The notes below the pieces were generated by a model. The model made no database searches, was not told the origin of the DNA, and worked only from the letters and a program-made list of their open reading frames with translations. From assembly GCA_937925455.1 (NCBI GenBank), contig CALEWF010000015.1, positions 1 to 11,799 of the forward strand: DNA of 11,799 nt. Reading direction: 5' to 3'. This DNA is from an uncultured Flavobacteriales bacterium. Its GTDB lineage: Bacteria > Bacteroidota > Bacteroidia > CAIKAF01. Shown here piece after piece: positions 1 to 6,657 of this stretch. Both the position numbers and the translations under genes were made by a program. The first letter of the stretch is position 1. Every line of letters starts with the position of its first letter.

Positions 1-108
1 GTTTTTGAACGTAGAGGACATTATGAATTTGTAGAAAAAGTTGGATTATACTGGCACTTTGTAGATTTAGTCTGGGTATTTGTATTTACTTTCTTCTATT
101 TGATTTAA
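1..108 (+). CDS. Cytochrome c oxidase subunit III, C-terminal end (partial)
   Basis: The first 35 codons are open from the window edge to a TAA at 106-108 and encode the last transmembrane helix of a heme-copper oxidase subunit III. The visible protein carries the family's C-terminal signature: an E-x-V-x-x-x-x-x-Y-W-H-F-V-D-x-V-W-V stretch followed by a hydrophobic F-x-F-T-F-F-Y-L-I end. Subunit III is an inner-membrane core subunit of the aa3/caa3-type terminal oxidase that stabilises the catalytic subunit. The start and most of the gene lie upstream of the window. The next gene, subunit IV, starts 40 nt downstream, as in the common Bacteroidota oxidase operon. Identification rests on the C-terminal motif alone but is fairly safe given the neighbours. 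Confidence 0.88.
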   Translation, partial: VFERRGHYEFVEKVGLYWHFVDLVWVFVFTFFYLI

Positions 109-148
109 TATTTGATTTATTAACGAACCTAATAACTTTAAATATACT

Positions 149-544
149 ATGGAACTGTACGATTCATATCAACAACATTTACACAAAGTAGGTGATCCCA
201 TTGCTCCGCCTAAAACAGGTTGGATTTGGAAAGTGTTTTGGTATCTTTTAGCGGTAACCATTGTTGAAGTGGGATTAGCCAGTATCAATTATTATGGCCA
301 AATGGGATGGGACGTTTGGTTAAAGCCAACATTTATTTTGTTAACCTTGTTAAAAGCCTATTATATTATTTTTTCATACATGCACCTAAAAGACGAGCGT
401 AAAAACTTCAAGTTAACGCTTGGATTTCTTATCATCCTTTTAGCTTATTTTATTATGTTATTGATGATTGAAGGATATTATCAAACGCAGATTCGCCTGC
501 TATTTCCTGATTTTTTGAAGCAAACCATAGAAGCTCATCATTAA
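149..544 (+). CDS. Cytochrome c oxidase subunit IV (prokaryotic COX4 family)
   Basis: This 131-residue membrane protein has three predicted transmembrane helices (about residues 27-48, 58-78 and 86-109). A conserved-looking Y-M-H-L-K-D-E segment at 77-83 follows helix 2; this is typical of small subunit IV proteins in Bacteroidota oxidases, where the motif sits at the membrane edge. The protein is a small accessory subunit of the heme-copper oxidase in the inner membrane. It follows subunit III by 40 nt and is followed by a strong terminator, so it is the last gene of the structural operon. No clear Shine-Dalgarno sequence precedes the ATG, which is usual in this phylum. The assignment combines length, topology, motif and position; the protein has no catalytic residues to check. 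Confidence 0.85.
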   Translation: MELYDSYQQHLHKVGDPIAPPKTGWIWKVFWYLLAVTIVEVGLASINYYGQMGWDVWLKPTFILLTLLKAYYIIFSYMHLKDERKNFKLTLGFLIILLAYFIMLLMIEGYYQTQIRLLFPDFLKQTIEAHH

Positions 545-566
545 TGAATAGATTACATTATTACTT

Positions 567-597
567 AAAAAGCCTCGGCATGTCCGAGGCTTTTTTA
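567..597 (+). terminator. Rho-independent terminator after the oxidase subunit genes
   Basis: A 7-bp GC-rich stem (gcctcgg at 572-578 with ccgaggc at 584-590) encloses the 5-nt loop catgt. It is flanked by an A-tract (567-571) and a T-run (591-596), which extend the stem and form the U-tract. It lies 22 nt after the subunit IV stop codon and separates the structural oxidase genes from the SCO/DUF420 run. Confidence 0.93.
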
Positions 598-672
598 TTT
601 TGAAAAAACATTTCACATATTTTTACAGGCTTCTAACCAAAATTGCTGAAATTTGTTATTTGTTTAAGTTAG

Positions 673-1386
673 ATGAAAAACGCATCGCCTATATTAAAGT
701 TCACAGTGATTATTGGGTTATTGGTAATACCCACGTTGATTTTTTATTTGTTTGTTTTTACGGGCGTTCATCATGTTTCACGCTTACCTTTTTACGGACC
801 GAGACAAATTGTTGAAAAAACAGAACGAGGGAAATTGGTAAAAGACACCGTTTATCATGAAGTGGCAAACTACGAAGCAATCTTGCCAGATTCATCATTA
901 TTTCATATTTCATCTACCGATGGAATAATTTATCTTGCTCATTTTTTAGATTTTTCTGTATTAGATGGAATTCCGAAAGAGGCTATTTATATGATTTCAG
1001 AAGCTTTGGTGGAACATCCGGATATTCAAGCCATCACACATATTTATAACTATCAGGGAGAGACATTGCCTAAGCCTTCATCCATAACCTCAAAGCTGGC
1101 AGGCAAAGACAGTGTATGGCACTTTGTTTTGATTCCAGATTCGCTTGCTTCCTATATTCAACAACAATATTTTGCTACCGGAGAAAACGAAACCCCTCAA
1201 GACCCGTTCAGTTTAGTAATGGTTGATAAAGAAAAACGAGTTCGTGGATATTATAATCCGGTATTGGCAGCAGATGTAAAACGCCTTAAACAAGAATTAA
1301 GTTACCTGAAACGAGAATACGAACTGAATTTTAAAACGCATCGGTATTTTAAATACAATGAAAAAATTGAACAGAAACGCAAATAA
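673..1386 (+). CDS. SCO-like thioredoxin-fold membrane protein lacking the copper-binding Cys/His
   Basis: This 237-residue protein has an N-terminal signal anchor (about residues 8-30) and an extracytoplasmic domain that aligns by eye with the SCO protein encoded directly downstream. Shared landmarks are the Y-G-P-x-x-I/V segment near 41-46, the D-T-x-Y-H stretch at 58-62, the strand before the active-site loop, the K/R-x-x-R-G-x-Y segment near 188-193, and the C-terminal D-V-K-R-L. The residues that bind copper in SCO1/SenC are gone: the CxxxC position reads V-L-D-G-I (96-100), the histidine position near 177 is Asp, and there is no cysteine anywhere. A 35-residue charged tail is extra. The start is well fixed because an in-frame TAG immediately precedes the ATG. 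It overlaps the SCO gene by 29 nt, so the two are co-transcribed. It could be a structural partner of SCO or of the oxidase; the function is not known. Confidence 0.75.
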   Translation: MKNASPILKFTVIIGLLVIPTLIFYLFVFTGVHHVSRLPFYGPRQIVEKTERGKLVKDTVYHEVANYEAILPDSSLFHISSTDGIIYLAHFLDFSVLDGIPKEAIYMISEALVEHPDIQAITHIYNYQGETLPKPSSITSKLAGKDSVWHFVLIPDSLASYIQQQYFATGENETPQDPFSLVMVDKEKRVRGYYNPVLAADVKRLKQELSYLKREYELNFKTHRYFKYNEKIEQKRK

Positions 1387-2032
1387 TTGGCTTATTCTGT
1401 TGGCATTGCTGATGGCTACTTGTGGAAAAAAAAATGCTATTCAACAACAACTTACCGTATATCAGCCTACGCTGCCTTATATGGGACCGCATATAATTCA
1501 AGAACGGGAAGAGAACGGAGTGGTAATAACCGATACAATTTACCACACCATTCCTCCATTTTCATTCATAGATCAGGATGGAAATATTGTAACTGAAAAA
1601 ATAGTAGATGGTAAAGTTTACATAGCTGATTTCTTTTTCACCACTTGTCCGAGCATTTGCCCTAAAATGGGAGCTACCCTCCAGTTAGTACAAGAAAAAT
1701 TAAAAAATGAACCTCAATTCATGATTCTTTCACACTCCATTGATCCGGAACATGATACCCCTGTTGTTCTTAAAGAATATGCGAAGAAGATGGGGGCTAA
1801 TGAATCCCAATGGAAATTCTTGACCGGAAGTCGCGATTCTATTTATACCATTTGCGAAGAATCATACATGGCTTTTGCCTATGAAGATGCCAATGCCGAA
1901 GGTGGATTTGTTCATAGTGGATTTTTAGTTCTTATTGACCAAAAACGGCATATTCGCGGAGCTTACGATGGTACTCGGGCAGAGCTGGCAGACTCAATCG
2001 TAGCTGATGTAAAAAGATTATTAAATAAATAA
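1358..2032 (+). CDS. SCO1/SenC/PrrC-family copper chaperone, probable lipoprotein
   Basis: This 224-residue SCO-family protein has a thioredoxin fold and delivers copper to, or reduces, the CuA centre of cytochrome oxidase subunit II on the outer face of the inner membrane. The signature CPxxCP loop is present (C97 and C101 in F-T-T-C-P-S-I-C-P-K-M-G), as is the conserved copper-ligand histidine (H186, in V-H-S-G-F). The segment S-I-D-P-E-H-D-T-P at 127-135 is also typical. The N-terminus is a hydrophobic signal ending in A-T-C22-G-K-K, which resembles a lipoprotein signal, although threonine at -1 is not the usual residue. The start lies inside the end of the upstream gene (29-nt overlap), so translational coupling is likely. 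The next gene begins 1 nt after its stop. The identity is secure; lipidation is inferred. Confidence 0.94.
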   Translation: MKKLNRNANNWLILLALLMATCGKKNAIQQQLTVYQPTLPYMGPHIIQEREENGVVITDTIYHTIPPFSFIDQDGNIVTEKIVDGKVYIADFFFTTCPSICPKMGATLQLVQEKLKNEPQFMILSHSIDPEHDTPVVLKEYAKKMGANESQWKFLTGSRDSIYTICEESYMAFAYEDANAEGGFVHSGFLVLIDQKRHIRGAYDGTRAELADSIVADVKRLLNK

Positions 2033-2033
2033 C

Positions 2034-2573
2034 ATGAAACCAATAGCTAAAAACGACAACGCCGCAAGGAATTTTATTATTGTTGTTTCAGCCATAGTAT
2101 TTATTGCTGTAGTTATTCTTTCCAGGGTAAAGTTGAATATTGAGCTTGGATTTAACCCACATTTGTTTGCCATGATCAACGCTTTGATAAATTCAACGGT
2201 ATCTGTATTATTAATCGCTGCACTGATAGCTATTAAACAGAAAAACATAAGCCTGCACCGCAACCTTATGTTTATGGCTATCATACTTTCTGTTTTGTTT
2301 TTGATATCCTATATTCTACATCACTTGTTTACGCACGAAACTCCTTTTGGAGGCGAAGGACCAATCCGTATTTTTTATTTTATTATACTTATTTCGCATA
2401 TCATTTTAGCAGGTGTTATCCTTCCATTTATTCTATACACGGCATACCGCGCACTTACAGCTGAATATGATCGCCACAAAAAATTGGCAAAAATTACCTG
2501 GCCAATTTGGTTTTATGTTTCAATTACTGGTGTAATAGTTTATTTAATGATATCACCTTATTACGGAGGATGA
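2034..2573 (+). CDS. DUF420 membrane protein, probable oxidase assembly factor
   Basis: This 179-residue protein has about five transmembrane helices (near 13-30, 43-67, 78-100, 112-137 and 154-172) with histidines at membrane edges (H75, H96-H97, H101, H122, H148). Its layout matches the DUF420 family, found beside cytochrome oxidase and SCO genes in many bacteria. Firmicute members of this family (the YozB/CtaM group) are known to be needed for active heme-copper oxidase. The N-R/N-x-H-P-H-L and H-R-N-L-M-F motifs fit the family. It starts 1 nt after the SCO stop, and its TGA overlaps the ATG of the next gene (ATGA at 2570-2573), so it belongs to the same translationally coupled run. A role in copper or heme insertion into the oxidase is inferred from the family and context; the histidines are candidate metal ligands. 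Confidence 0.85.
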   Translation: MKPIAKNDNAARNFIIVVSAIVFIAVVILSRVKLNIELGFNPHLFAMINALINSTVSVLLIAALIAIKQKNISLHRNLMFMAIILSVLFLISYILHHLFTHETPFGGEGPIRIFYFIILISHIILAGVILPFILYTAYRALTAEYDRHKKLAKITWPIWFYVSITGVIVYLMISPYYGG

Positions 2574-2827
2574 AAACAACGAAGTTCCTTATCATGGTAT
2601 TATTGTTAGTATTCCTTCTTGCCAGTTTAGAAGAAGGAATAGCGCAATGTGCCATGTGTAACGAAACAGCACGAACAGCCACCGAAGGCAAAAATGAAAA
2701 TGCCATTGCACTTAATAATGGGATATTATACCTGATGGTATTGCCCTATATCATGCTGACTACTATTGGATTTTTATGGTGGAAGTATGCCAGGAAAAAG
2801 AAAAAAGAAGATTCGACATCACATTAA
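2570..2827 (+). CDS. Small CxxC (CAMC) membrane protein of the oxidase assembly run
   Basis: This 85-residue protein starts at the ATG that overlaps the DUF420 stop codon. An upstream in-frame extension exists but lies wholly within the DUF420 gene, so the overlap start is preferred. It has an N-terminal signal sequence (about 1-25, probably cut near G-I-A), a short exported segment beginning Q-C-A-M-C-N-E (C27 and C30), one transmembrane helix (about 50-71) and a Lys-rich cytoplasmic tail. The mature protein would thus present a CxxC pair at or near its N-terminus outside the membrane. Similar short CAMC proteins sit beside DUF420/SCO genes in other Bacteroidota (family knowledge, not checked here). 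Copper handling or thiol exchange with the adjacent SCO protein is plausible but unproven. A terminator follows directly. Confidence 0.8.
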   Translation: MKTTKFLIMVLLLVFLLASLEEGIAQCAMCNETARTATEGKNENAIALNNGILYLMVLPYIMLTTIGFLWWKYARKKKKEDSTSH

Positions 2828-2854
2828 AAAAGCCCGAGGAATCCGGGCTTTTTT
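2826..2854. terminator. Bidirectional terminator between the SCO run and icd
   Basis: A hairpin with stem gcccg (2832-2836) and cgggc (2844-2848) is flanked by an A6 tract (2826-2831) and a T6 run (2849-2854). The symmetric A/T flanks let it work on both strands. It begins at the stop codon of the CAMC gene and lies 17 nt past the icd stop on the other strand, so it probably ends both convergent transcripts. Confidence 0.9.
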
Positions 2855-2871
2855 AGTGTATCAAATAGAAA

Positions 2872-4101
2872 TTATTTACCGAGTGCTTTTTTGAGATTCT
2901 GATCCAATACTTCTAAAAACTCTTCGGTGTAGAGGTAATGCTCGCCGTGGTTTACTTTACTTCCATGGATGCAAACCGCCAAGTCTTTGGTCATTTTGCC
3001 ACTTTCTACAGTTTCTACACAAACTCTTTCCAAAGTTTGGCAGAAATTAATCAATTCTACATTACCGTCTAATTTACCGCGAAATTCTAAGCCACGGGTC
3101 CATGCAAAGATAGATGCAATAGGATTGGTAGAAGTGGGTTTGCCTGCCTGATAATCGCGATAATGGCGGGTAACGGTACCATGAGCTGCTTCTGCTTCCA
3201 TCACCTTGCCGTCTGGAGTAATCAAGGTAGAAGTCATCAATCCCAATGACCCAAAGCCTTGAGCCACGGTATCAGACTGTACATCCCCGTCATAATTTTT
3301 ACAAGCCCATACAAAATTACCGTTCCATTTCAAGGCAGAGGCCACCATATCATCAATCAAACGATGCTCATAGGTAATACCTAATTCTTCAAATTTAGCC
3401 TTAAATTCATTATTGTAAATTTCTTCAAAGATGTCTTTGAAGCGACCATCATATTTTTTCAAAATGGTATTCTTAGTGGATAGATACAATGGCCATTTTT
3501 TCTGCAATGCCAAATTAAAGCAGGAATATGCAAACCCACGAATGGATTCATCGGTGTTGTACATTGCCAACGCCACTCCATCGCCTTTAAAATTATAAAC
3601 TTCATGTTCAATCACCTCGCCATTCTCTCCTTCAAATTTTATGGTCAACTTTCCTTTTCCTTTGGTAACAAAATCGGTGGCGCGGTACTGATCACCAAAA
3701 GCATGACGGCCTATACAAATAGGAGCTGTCCAATTGGGAACCAAACGAGGAACATTTTTACATACAATGGGTTCCCGAAAAACTGTTCCATCCAATATAT
3801 TCCGAATAGTTCCATTGGGCGATTTCCACATTTGCTTCAAGTTAAACTCCTTTACTCTGGCTTCATCCGGTGTGATGGTAGCACACTTAATACCTACGCC
3901 ATATTCTTTAATAGCATAGGCTGCATCAATGGTTACTTGATCATTCGTTGCATCGCGATGCTGTATGCCCAAATCATAATATTTAATATCTACATCCAGA
4001 TAAGGTAAAATCAGTTTTTCTTTTATAAATTTCCAGATGATACGTGTCATTTCATCACCATCTAGCTCTACCACCGGATTTGTTACTTTTATTTTGCTCA
4101 T
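2872..4101 (-). CDS. icd: NADP-dependent isocitrate dehydrogenase (eukaryote-like, dimeric type)
   Basis: This 409-residue cytoplasmic enzyme converts isocitrate to 2-oxoglutarate and CO2 with NADP+ in the TCA cycle. It belongs to the eukaryote-like dimeric subfamily rather than the E. coli Icd type. Near-invariant motifs are present: the substrate loop S94-P-N-G-T-I-R100-N, R109, G-R132-H-A-F-G-D-Q-Y-R-A-T-D (same numbering as human IDH1 R132), the metal-binding Y-D-G-D273-V-Q-S-D277, and E-A-A-H307-G-T-V-T-R312-H313, which carries the NADP-phosphate-binding Arg-His pair. The length matches the family (about 400-415). It is a lone gene on the minus strand, convergent with the oxidase assembly run and sharing its terminator. 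The region upstream of its ATG (4102-4170) shows no promoter box clear enough to call. Confidence 0.97.
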   Translation of the reverse strand: MSKIKVTNPVVELDGDEMTRIIWKFIKEKLILPYLDVDIKYYDLGIQHRDATNDQVTIDAAYAIKEYGVGIKCATITPDEARVKEFNLKQMWKSPNGTIRNILDGTVFREPIVCKNVPRLVPNWTAPICIGRHAFGDQYRATDFVTKGKGKLTIKFEGENGEVIEHEVYNFKGDGVALAMYNTDESIRGFAYSCFNLALQKKWPLYLSTKNTILKKYDGRFKDIFEEIYNNEFKAKFEELGITYEHRLIDDMVASALKWNGNFVWACKNYDGDVQSDTVAQGFGSLGLMTSTLITPDGKVMEAEAAHGTVTRHYRDYQAGKPTSTNPIASIFAWTRGLEFRGKLDGNVELINFCQTLERVCVETVESGKMTKDLAVCIHGSKVNHGEHYLYTEEFLEVLDQNLKKALGK

Positions 4102-4494
4102 AGAGTATTACTTAAAGGTTTAGGCAGCAAAATTGATAAAAAATGCGGAGAAAAATACTATTTCTTAAAAATACCCAAGCATTATACTCAATAAAATTCC
4201 TCAAACTGTTTTTCGTGGTTGATGATATATGATCCCAAAATTATCATGAGCCTTTTTAATAATCTTCATAATACATGATAATAAATGTGGGGGGGGAGAC
4301 CGCTTGCTTCTCAACCTCTTGGGGACAGATTTACCCGCTGCCCCGATAATCTTACCGTCTTTGCGACCCGCCAATCTGTATGCTACAACGCATCTTCTGC
4401 TAACGATTAACTCCTAAAACGCATGGTCAATACGGTTTGCAACCTACACACCTGCAGTACTAATTTTCTATTACGAATTATGAATACAATACAA
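4102..4494. other. Gene-free region upstream of icd, with the left repeat module
   Basis: No credible gene on either strand. The first ~190 nt are AT-rich and should hold the icd promoter. A run of eight G at 4289-4296 follows. From about 4326 the sequence is the repeat module described separately, ending exactly at the left edge of the terminal-inverted-repeat element at 4495. Confidence 0.6.
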
Positions 4495-4497
4495 TTA
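4326..4497 (+). repeat. Repeat module X (inverted copy at 8771-9006)
   Basis: This stretch matches the reverse complement of 8771-9006. Shared blocks include acccgct with ccgataa (near 4333-4350), aatctgtatgct (4373-4384), aaaacgcat near 4417, the long block cggtttgcaacctacacacc (4433-4452), and attacgaatt with gaatacaat near the right end. Copy X is shorter because an attgcgag...gcaat hairpin segment seen in the other copy is missing. No coding potential. It abuts the element at 4495-4868. Confidence 0.75.
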
Positions 4498-4868
4498 AAC
4501 CCAAATTATGCATTGGAAATTTTCTGTAAACATCCAGAAAAACAAAAACCTTTGCAGCCACTGTTACATAAAATTCTAACCACAGAGATCACAAAGAAAA
4601 AGTTATGACAGAAATGACCGCACTCTGTGCCCTTTGTGTAAAACTTTGTGCTCTTCGTGGTAAAAAGCATTAAACCCGAATAGTAAACAACTTTTTTAAC
4701 CACAAAGCACACAGAGATACACGGAGAACACAAAGAAAATGAAAGTAAAAACATACGGTATTGCTCTGTGCTATCAGTGGTTAGAATTTTTCTATAACAG
4801 TGGCTGCAAAGACGCTTTGTCTTACCTCGCATACTCTGGATAATTTCTAATGCATAAACTAGGTTTAA
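4495..4868 (+). mobile_element. MITE-like repeat element, copy 1 (complete, 374 bp)
   Basis: The ends form a 19-bp imperfect terminal inverted repeat: ttaaacccaaattatgcat at 4495-4513 and its complement at 4850-4868 (16 of 19 match). The similarity continues about 100 nt inwards: the gcagccactgtta block at 4555-4567 matches the inverse of the block near 4793-4806. The interior is built of hairpins from accacagag/ctctgtgg-type motifs, for example 4697-4716 pairing with 4764-4783. The ends and interior recur at 9175-9454 and 11406-11753. There is no transposase gene; short open frames inside come from the repeat motif and are not genes. A non-autonomous mobile element is the best reading. No clear target-site duplication was seen beyond the TTAA-like edges. 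Confidence 0.72.
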
Positions 4869-5256
4869 CGACTGACAGCTATGCTTTATGCCATCAAATC
4901 AGAACCATTTCATTCGACAGAGTTATCAAAAACGAGCGTAATTAGAAGATAAAGACATTTCAAAAATCCATGCTGTTCTTATTGACATCTTAGAGATTTA
5001 ACGGAGGGTATTCGTCAACATCAGTTTTGAGTCAGGCGAGGTAACGTGCATCTATTGACAATTTTGTGTGTGCTTGAAATTTGGTTCTTCGTATCGAATG
5101 TAGTAATAAATAGCCCACACGAATGCAAAGCTTAAACCCGCTTAGGAATTTTTTAGCACTAAATATTCTTTGTATGAGTTCTAAATATAATGCCTTTACA
5201 TAATCATTTTTTTATTTACATTCATTTTTACATTACATGGCTTTTATTTAAACCAG
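4869..5256. other. Gene-free region upstream of gldB
   Basis: About 390 nt of AT-rich sequence with stops in all frames. I see no RNA gene, no recognisable gene remnant and no match to the other repeats of the window. Its last part should hold the upstream promoter element of gldB. Confidence 0.5.
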
Positions 5257-5264
5257 TAACTTTG
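5257..5264 (+). promoter_or_regulatory. Bacteroidota-type -7 promoter element before gldB
   Basis: The octamer taactttg is an exact match to the Bacteroidota primary sigma -7 consensus TAnnTTTG. It ends only 4 nt before the ATG of gldB, so the expected start of transcription falls at or next to the start codon and the mRNA would have almost no leader. No good TTG box was found at the usual upstream distance, which lowers confidence. Confidence 0.45.
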
Positions 5265-5268
5265 CCGT

Positions 5269-6309
5269 ATGATGAGAAATGAGCCTGTAAAAAATATTCA
5301 CCGAAAAAGTTTATTTTATTTTTCTTTGCTCACTATTATTTTATTTCATTCCTGCGGAAATAAACCCAAAGCTCCCGATGTAAAACACATCAGTGATGAA
5401 GTAAACATCAAGCGATTTGATGTGGATTTATTTTCGCTCAATACGGGCAATATTCAATGGAACGAACTAATGATCTTACGTAACAGGTATGGCGAGTTTT
5501 ACGACTTATACATAGAAAAAATTGCCAATATTTCTCAAGCTGATGATACTGCAGGAATTAGTTATATCCGCGATTTTTTAAACGACCCGGATATGAAAGC
5601 TATTTATGCAGAAACGCAAAAAGTATATGGCGACTTTTCAGCACAGGAAACAAAACTTCGCAAGACAATGCAATACTATCGGTATTATTTTCCCGATCGC
5701 TATGTGCCACAAATAATAACCTATTTTTTTGGGTTTAATTATGCCGTAGTAGCCACAGACAGTGCTGCCTGCATTGCGTTAGACCAATACCTTGGAAAAG
5801 ATTTTAAATACTACAATCATTTGCCAGATTATATTCGGGCTCGCAAAGAACCGGCTTACTTGGTTACCGATGTCATGCGAGGATGGGCAATGACGGAATT
5901 TGAGCGAAATGAGCCTCGGGTAGATTTGCTGGATGAAATGATATTTCAAGGGAAAGTGATGTATTTTTTAGAACACGTACTTCCCTTTGAGCCCGATACT
6001 ATTCTGATAGGGTATTCAAAAAAACAACTCAACTTTTGTAAAGAAAATGAATGGAATATTTGGATGTATTTTGTAGAAAATAAACTGCTTTACTCTAAAA
6101 ATTATACGGACATCAGTAAATACACCGGCGAAGCACCATTTAGTGCCGGCATGCCCAGAGAAACTCCGGGAAGAACAGGTATTTGGACAGGATGGCAAAT
6201 TGTAAAAGCATATGCTAAAAACAATAAAAAAGCTACCTTGCAAGAAATCATGAATGAACATGATTATAAGAAAATTCTCAATAAGTCTAATTACAAACCC
6301 AAACGATAA
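5269..6309 (+). CDS. gldB: Gliding motility lipoprotein GldB
   Basis: This 346-residue protein matches GldB, a lipoprotein required for gliding in Flavobacterium and kept in many Bacteroidota with the type IX secretion system; its biochemical role is unknown. The N-terminus is basic, then hydrophobic (about 14-27), ending in H-S-C29-G-N-K, a Bacteroidota-style lipoprotein site with a relaxed lipobox. Recognisable family stretches are I-K-R-F-D-V-D-L-F (about 47-55), Y-F-F-G-F-N-Y (about 152-158) and the C-terminal F-S-A-G-M-P-R-E-T-P-G-R-T-G-I-W-T-G-W-Q-I-V. Two adjacent ATGs open the gene; either keeps the signal sequence. The gldC start lies 3 nt after its stop, as in other gldBC pairs. The near-absence of a leader behind the TAnnTTTG box is unusual. 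Confidence 0.92.
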   Translation: MMRNEPVKNIHRKSLFYFSLLTIILFHSCGNKPKAPDVKHISDEVNIKRFDVDLFSLNTGNIQWNELMILRNRYGEFYDLYIEKIANISQADDTAGISYIRDFLNDPDMKAIYAETQKVYGDFSAQETKLRKTMQYYRYYFPDRYVPQIITYFFGFNYAVVATDSAACIALDQYLGKDFKYYNHLPDYIRARKEPAYLVTDVMRGWAMTEFERNEPRVDLLDEMIFQGKVMYFLEHVLPFEPDTILIGYSKKQLNFCKENEWNIWMYFVENKLLYSKNYTDISKYTGEAPFSAGMPRETPGRTGIWTGWQIVKAYAKNNKKATLQEIMNEHDYKKILNKSNYKPKR

Positions 6310-6312
6310 CCC

Positions 6313-6657
6313 ATGAGCGACGAAATCGTAAAACAATCAAAGATAGATATTCAGGTTGGCTTAGATGCAAACAAAAATCCGGTACACATCTCATGGATGG
6401 CTAGCGATAGCGGTATGGATAATCCACGGGAAGTAAAAGCATTTATGCTAAGTTTATGGGATAAAAAAGAAAATAATTCTATGCGATTGGATCTTTGGAA
6501 CAAAGAGATGATGGTGGAAGAAATGCGCACATTCATGTATCAATCGTTAGTATCTATGGCAGAACTGCTTCAACGTAGTACGGGTGATGAAGAGCTAAGT
6601 GAAGATATGAAAGATTTTGCTGCGTATTTTGCACGCAAAGCAGGTTTAGTTTCTTAG
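6313..6657 (+). CDS. gldC: Gliding motility protein GldC
   Basis: This 114-residue soluble protein has no signal sequence or membrane helix and matches GldC in length and in its main motifs: I-D-I-Q-V-G-L-D near the start, I-S-W-M-A-S-D (about 28-34), R-E-V-K-A-F-M-L-S-L-W-D (about 39-50), L-R/D-L-W-N-K-E-M, and the helical C-terminal half ending F-A-A-Y-F-A-R-K-A-G. GldC supports gliding and is thought to act with or stabilise GldB; the exact role is unknown. It follows gldB by 3 nt, so the two form an operon. Its TAG shares bases with the TAA of the convergent gene on the other strand, leaving no room for a terminator between them. Confidence 0.93.
   Translation: MSDEIVKQSKIDIQVGLDANKNPVHISWMASDSGMDNPREVKAFMLSLWDKKENNSMRLDLWNKEMMVEEMRTFMYQSLVSMAELLQRSTGDEELSEDMKDFAAYFARKAGLVS

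Noticed and set aside
600..815. A 71-codon plus-strand frame just after the first terminator
   Set aside because: It begins in the terminator tail and mostly overlaps the SCO-like gene in another frame. Its peptide shows no signal or domain.
3604..4008. A 134-codon plus-strand frame opposite icd
   Set aside because: It is an antisense shadow of a highly conserved enzyme gene, with no independent signals.
4289..4296. Run of eight G as a possible phase-variable tract
   Set aside because: It lies in gene-free DNA about 190 nt from icd with no coding frame or promoter spacing around it, so nothing supports a switching role.
4506..4832. A 108-codon minus-strand open frame inside repeat copy 1
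   Set aside because: It is made of the hairpin repeat motifs (translated as T-T-K-S-T-K-type peptides), has no start signal, and similar frames occur in the other copies. It is repeat-derived, not a gene.
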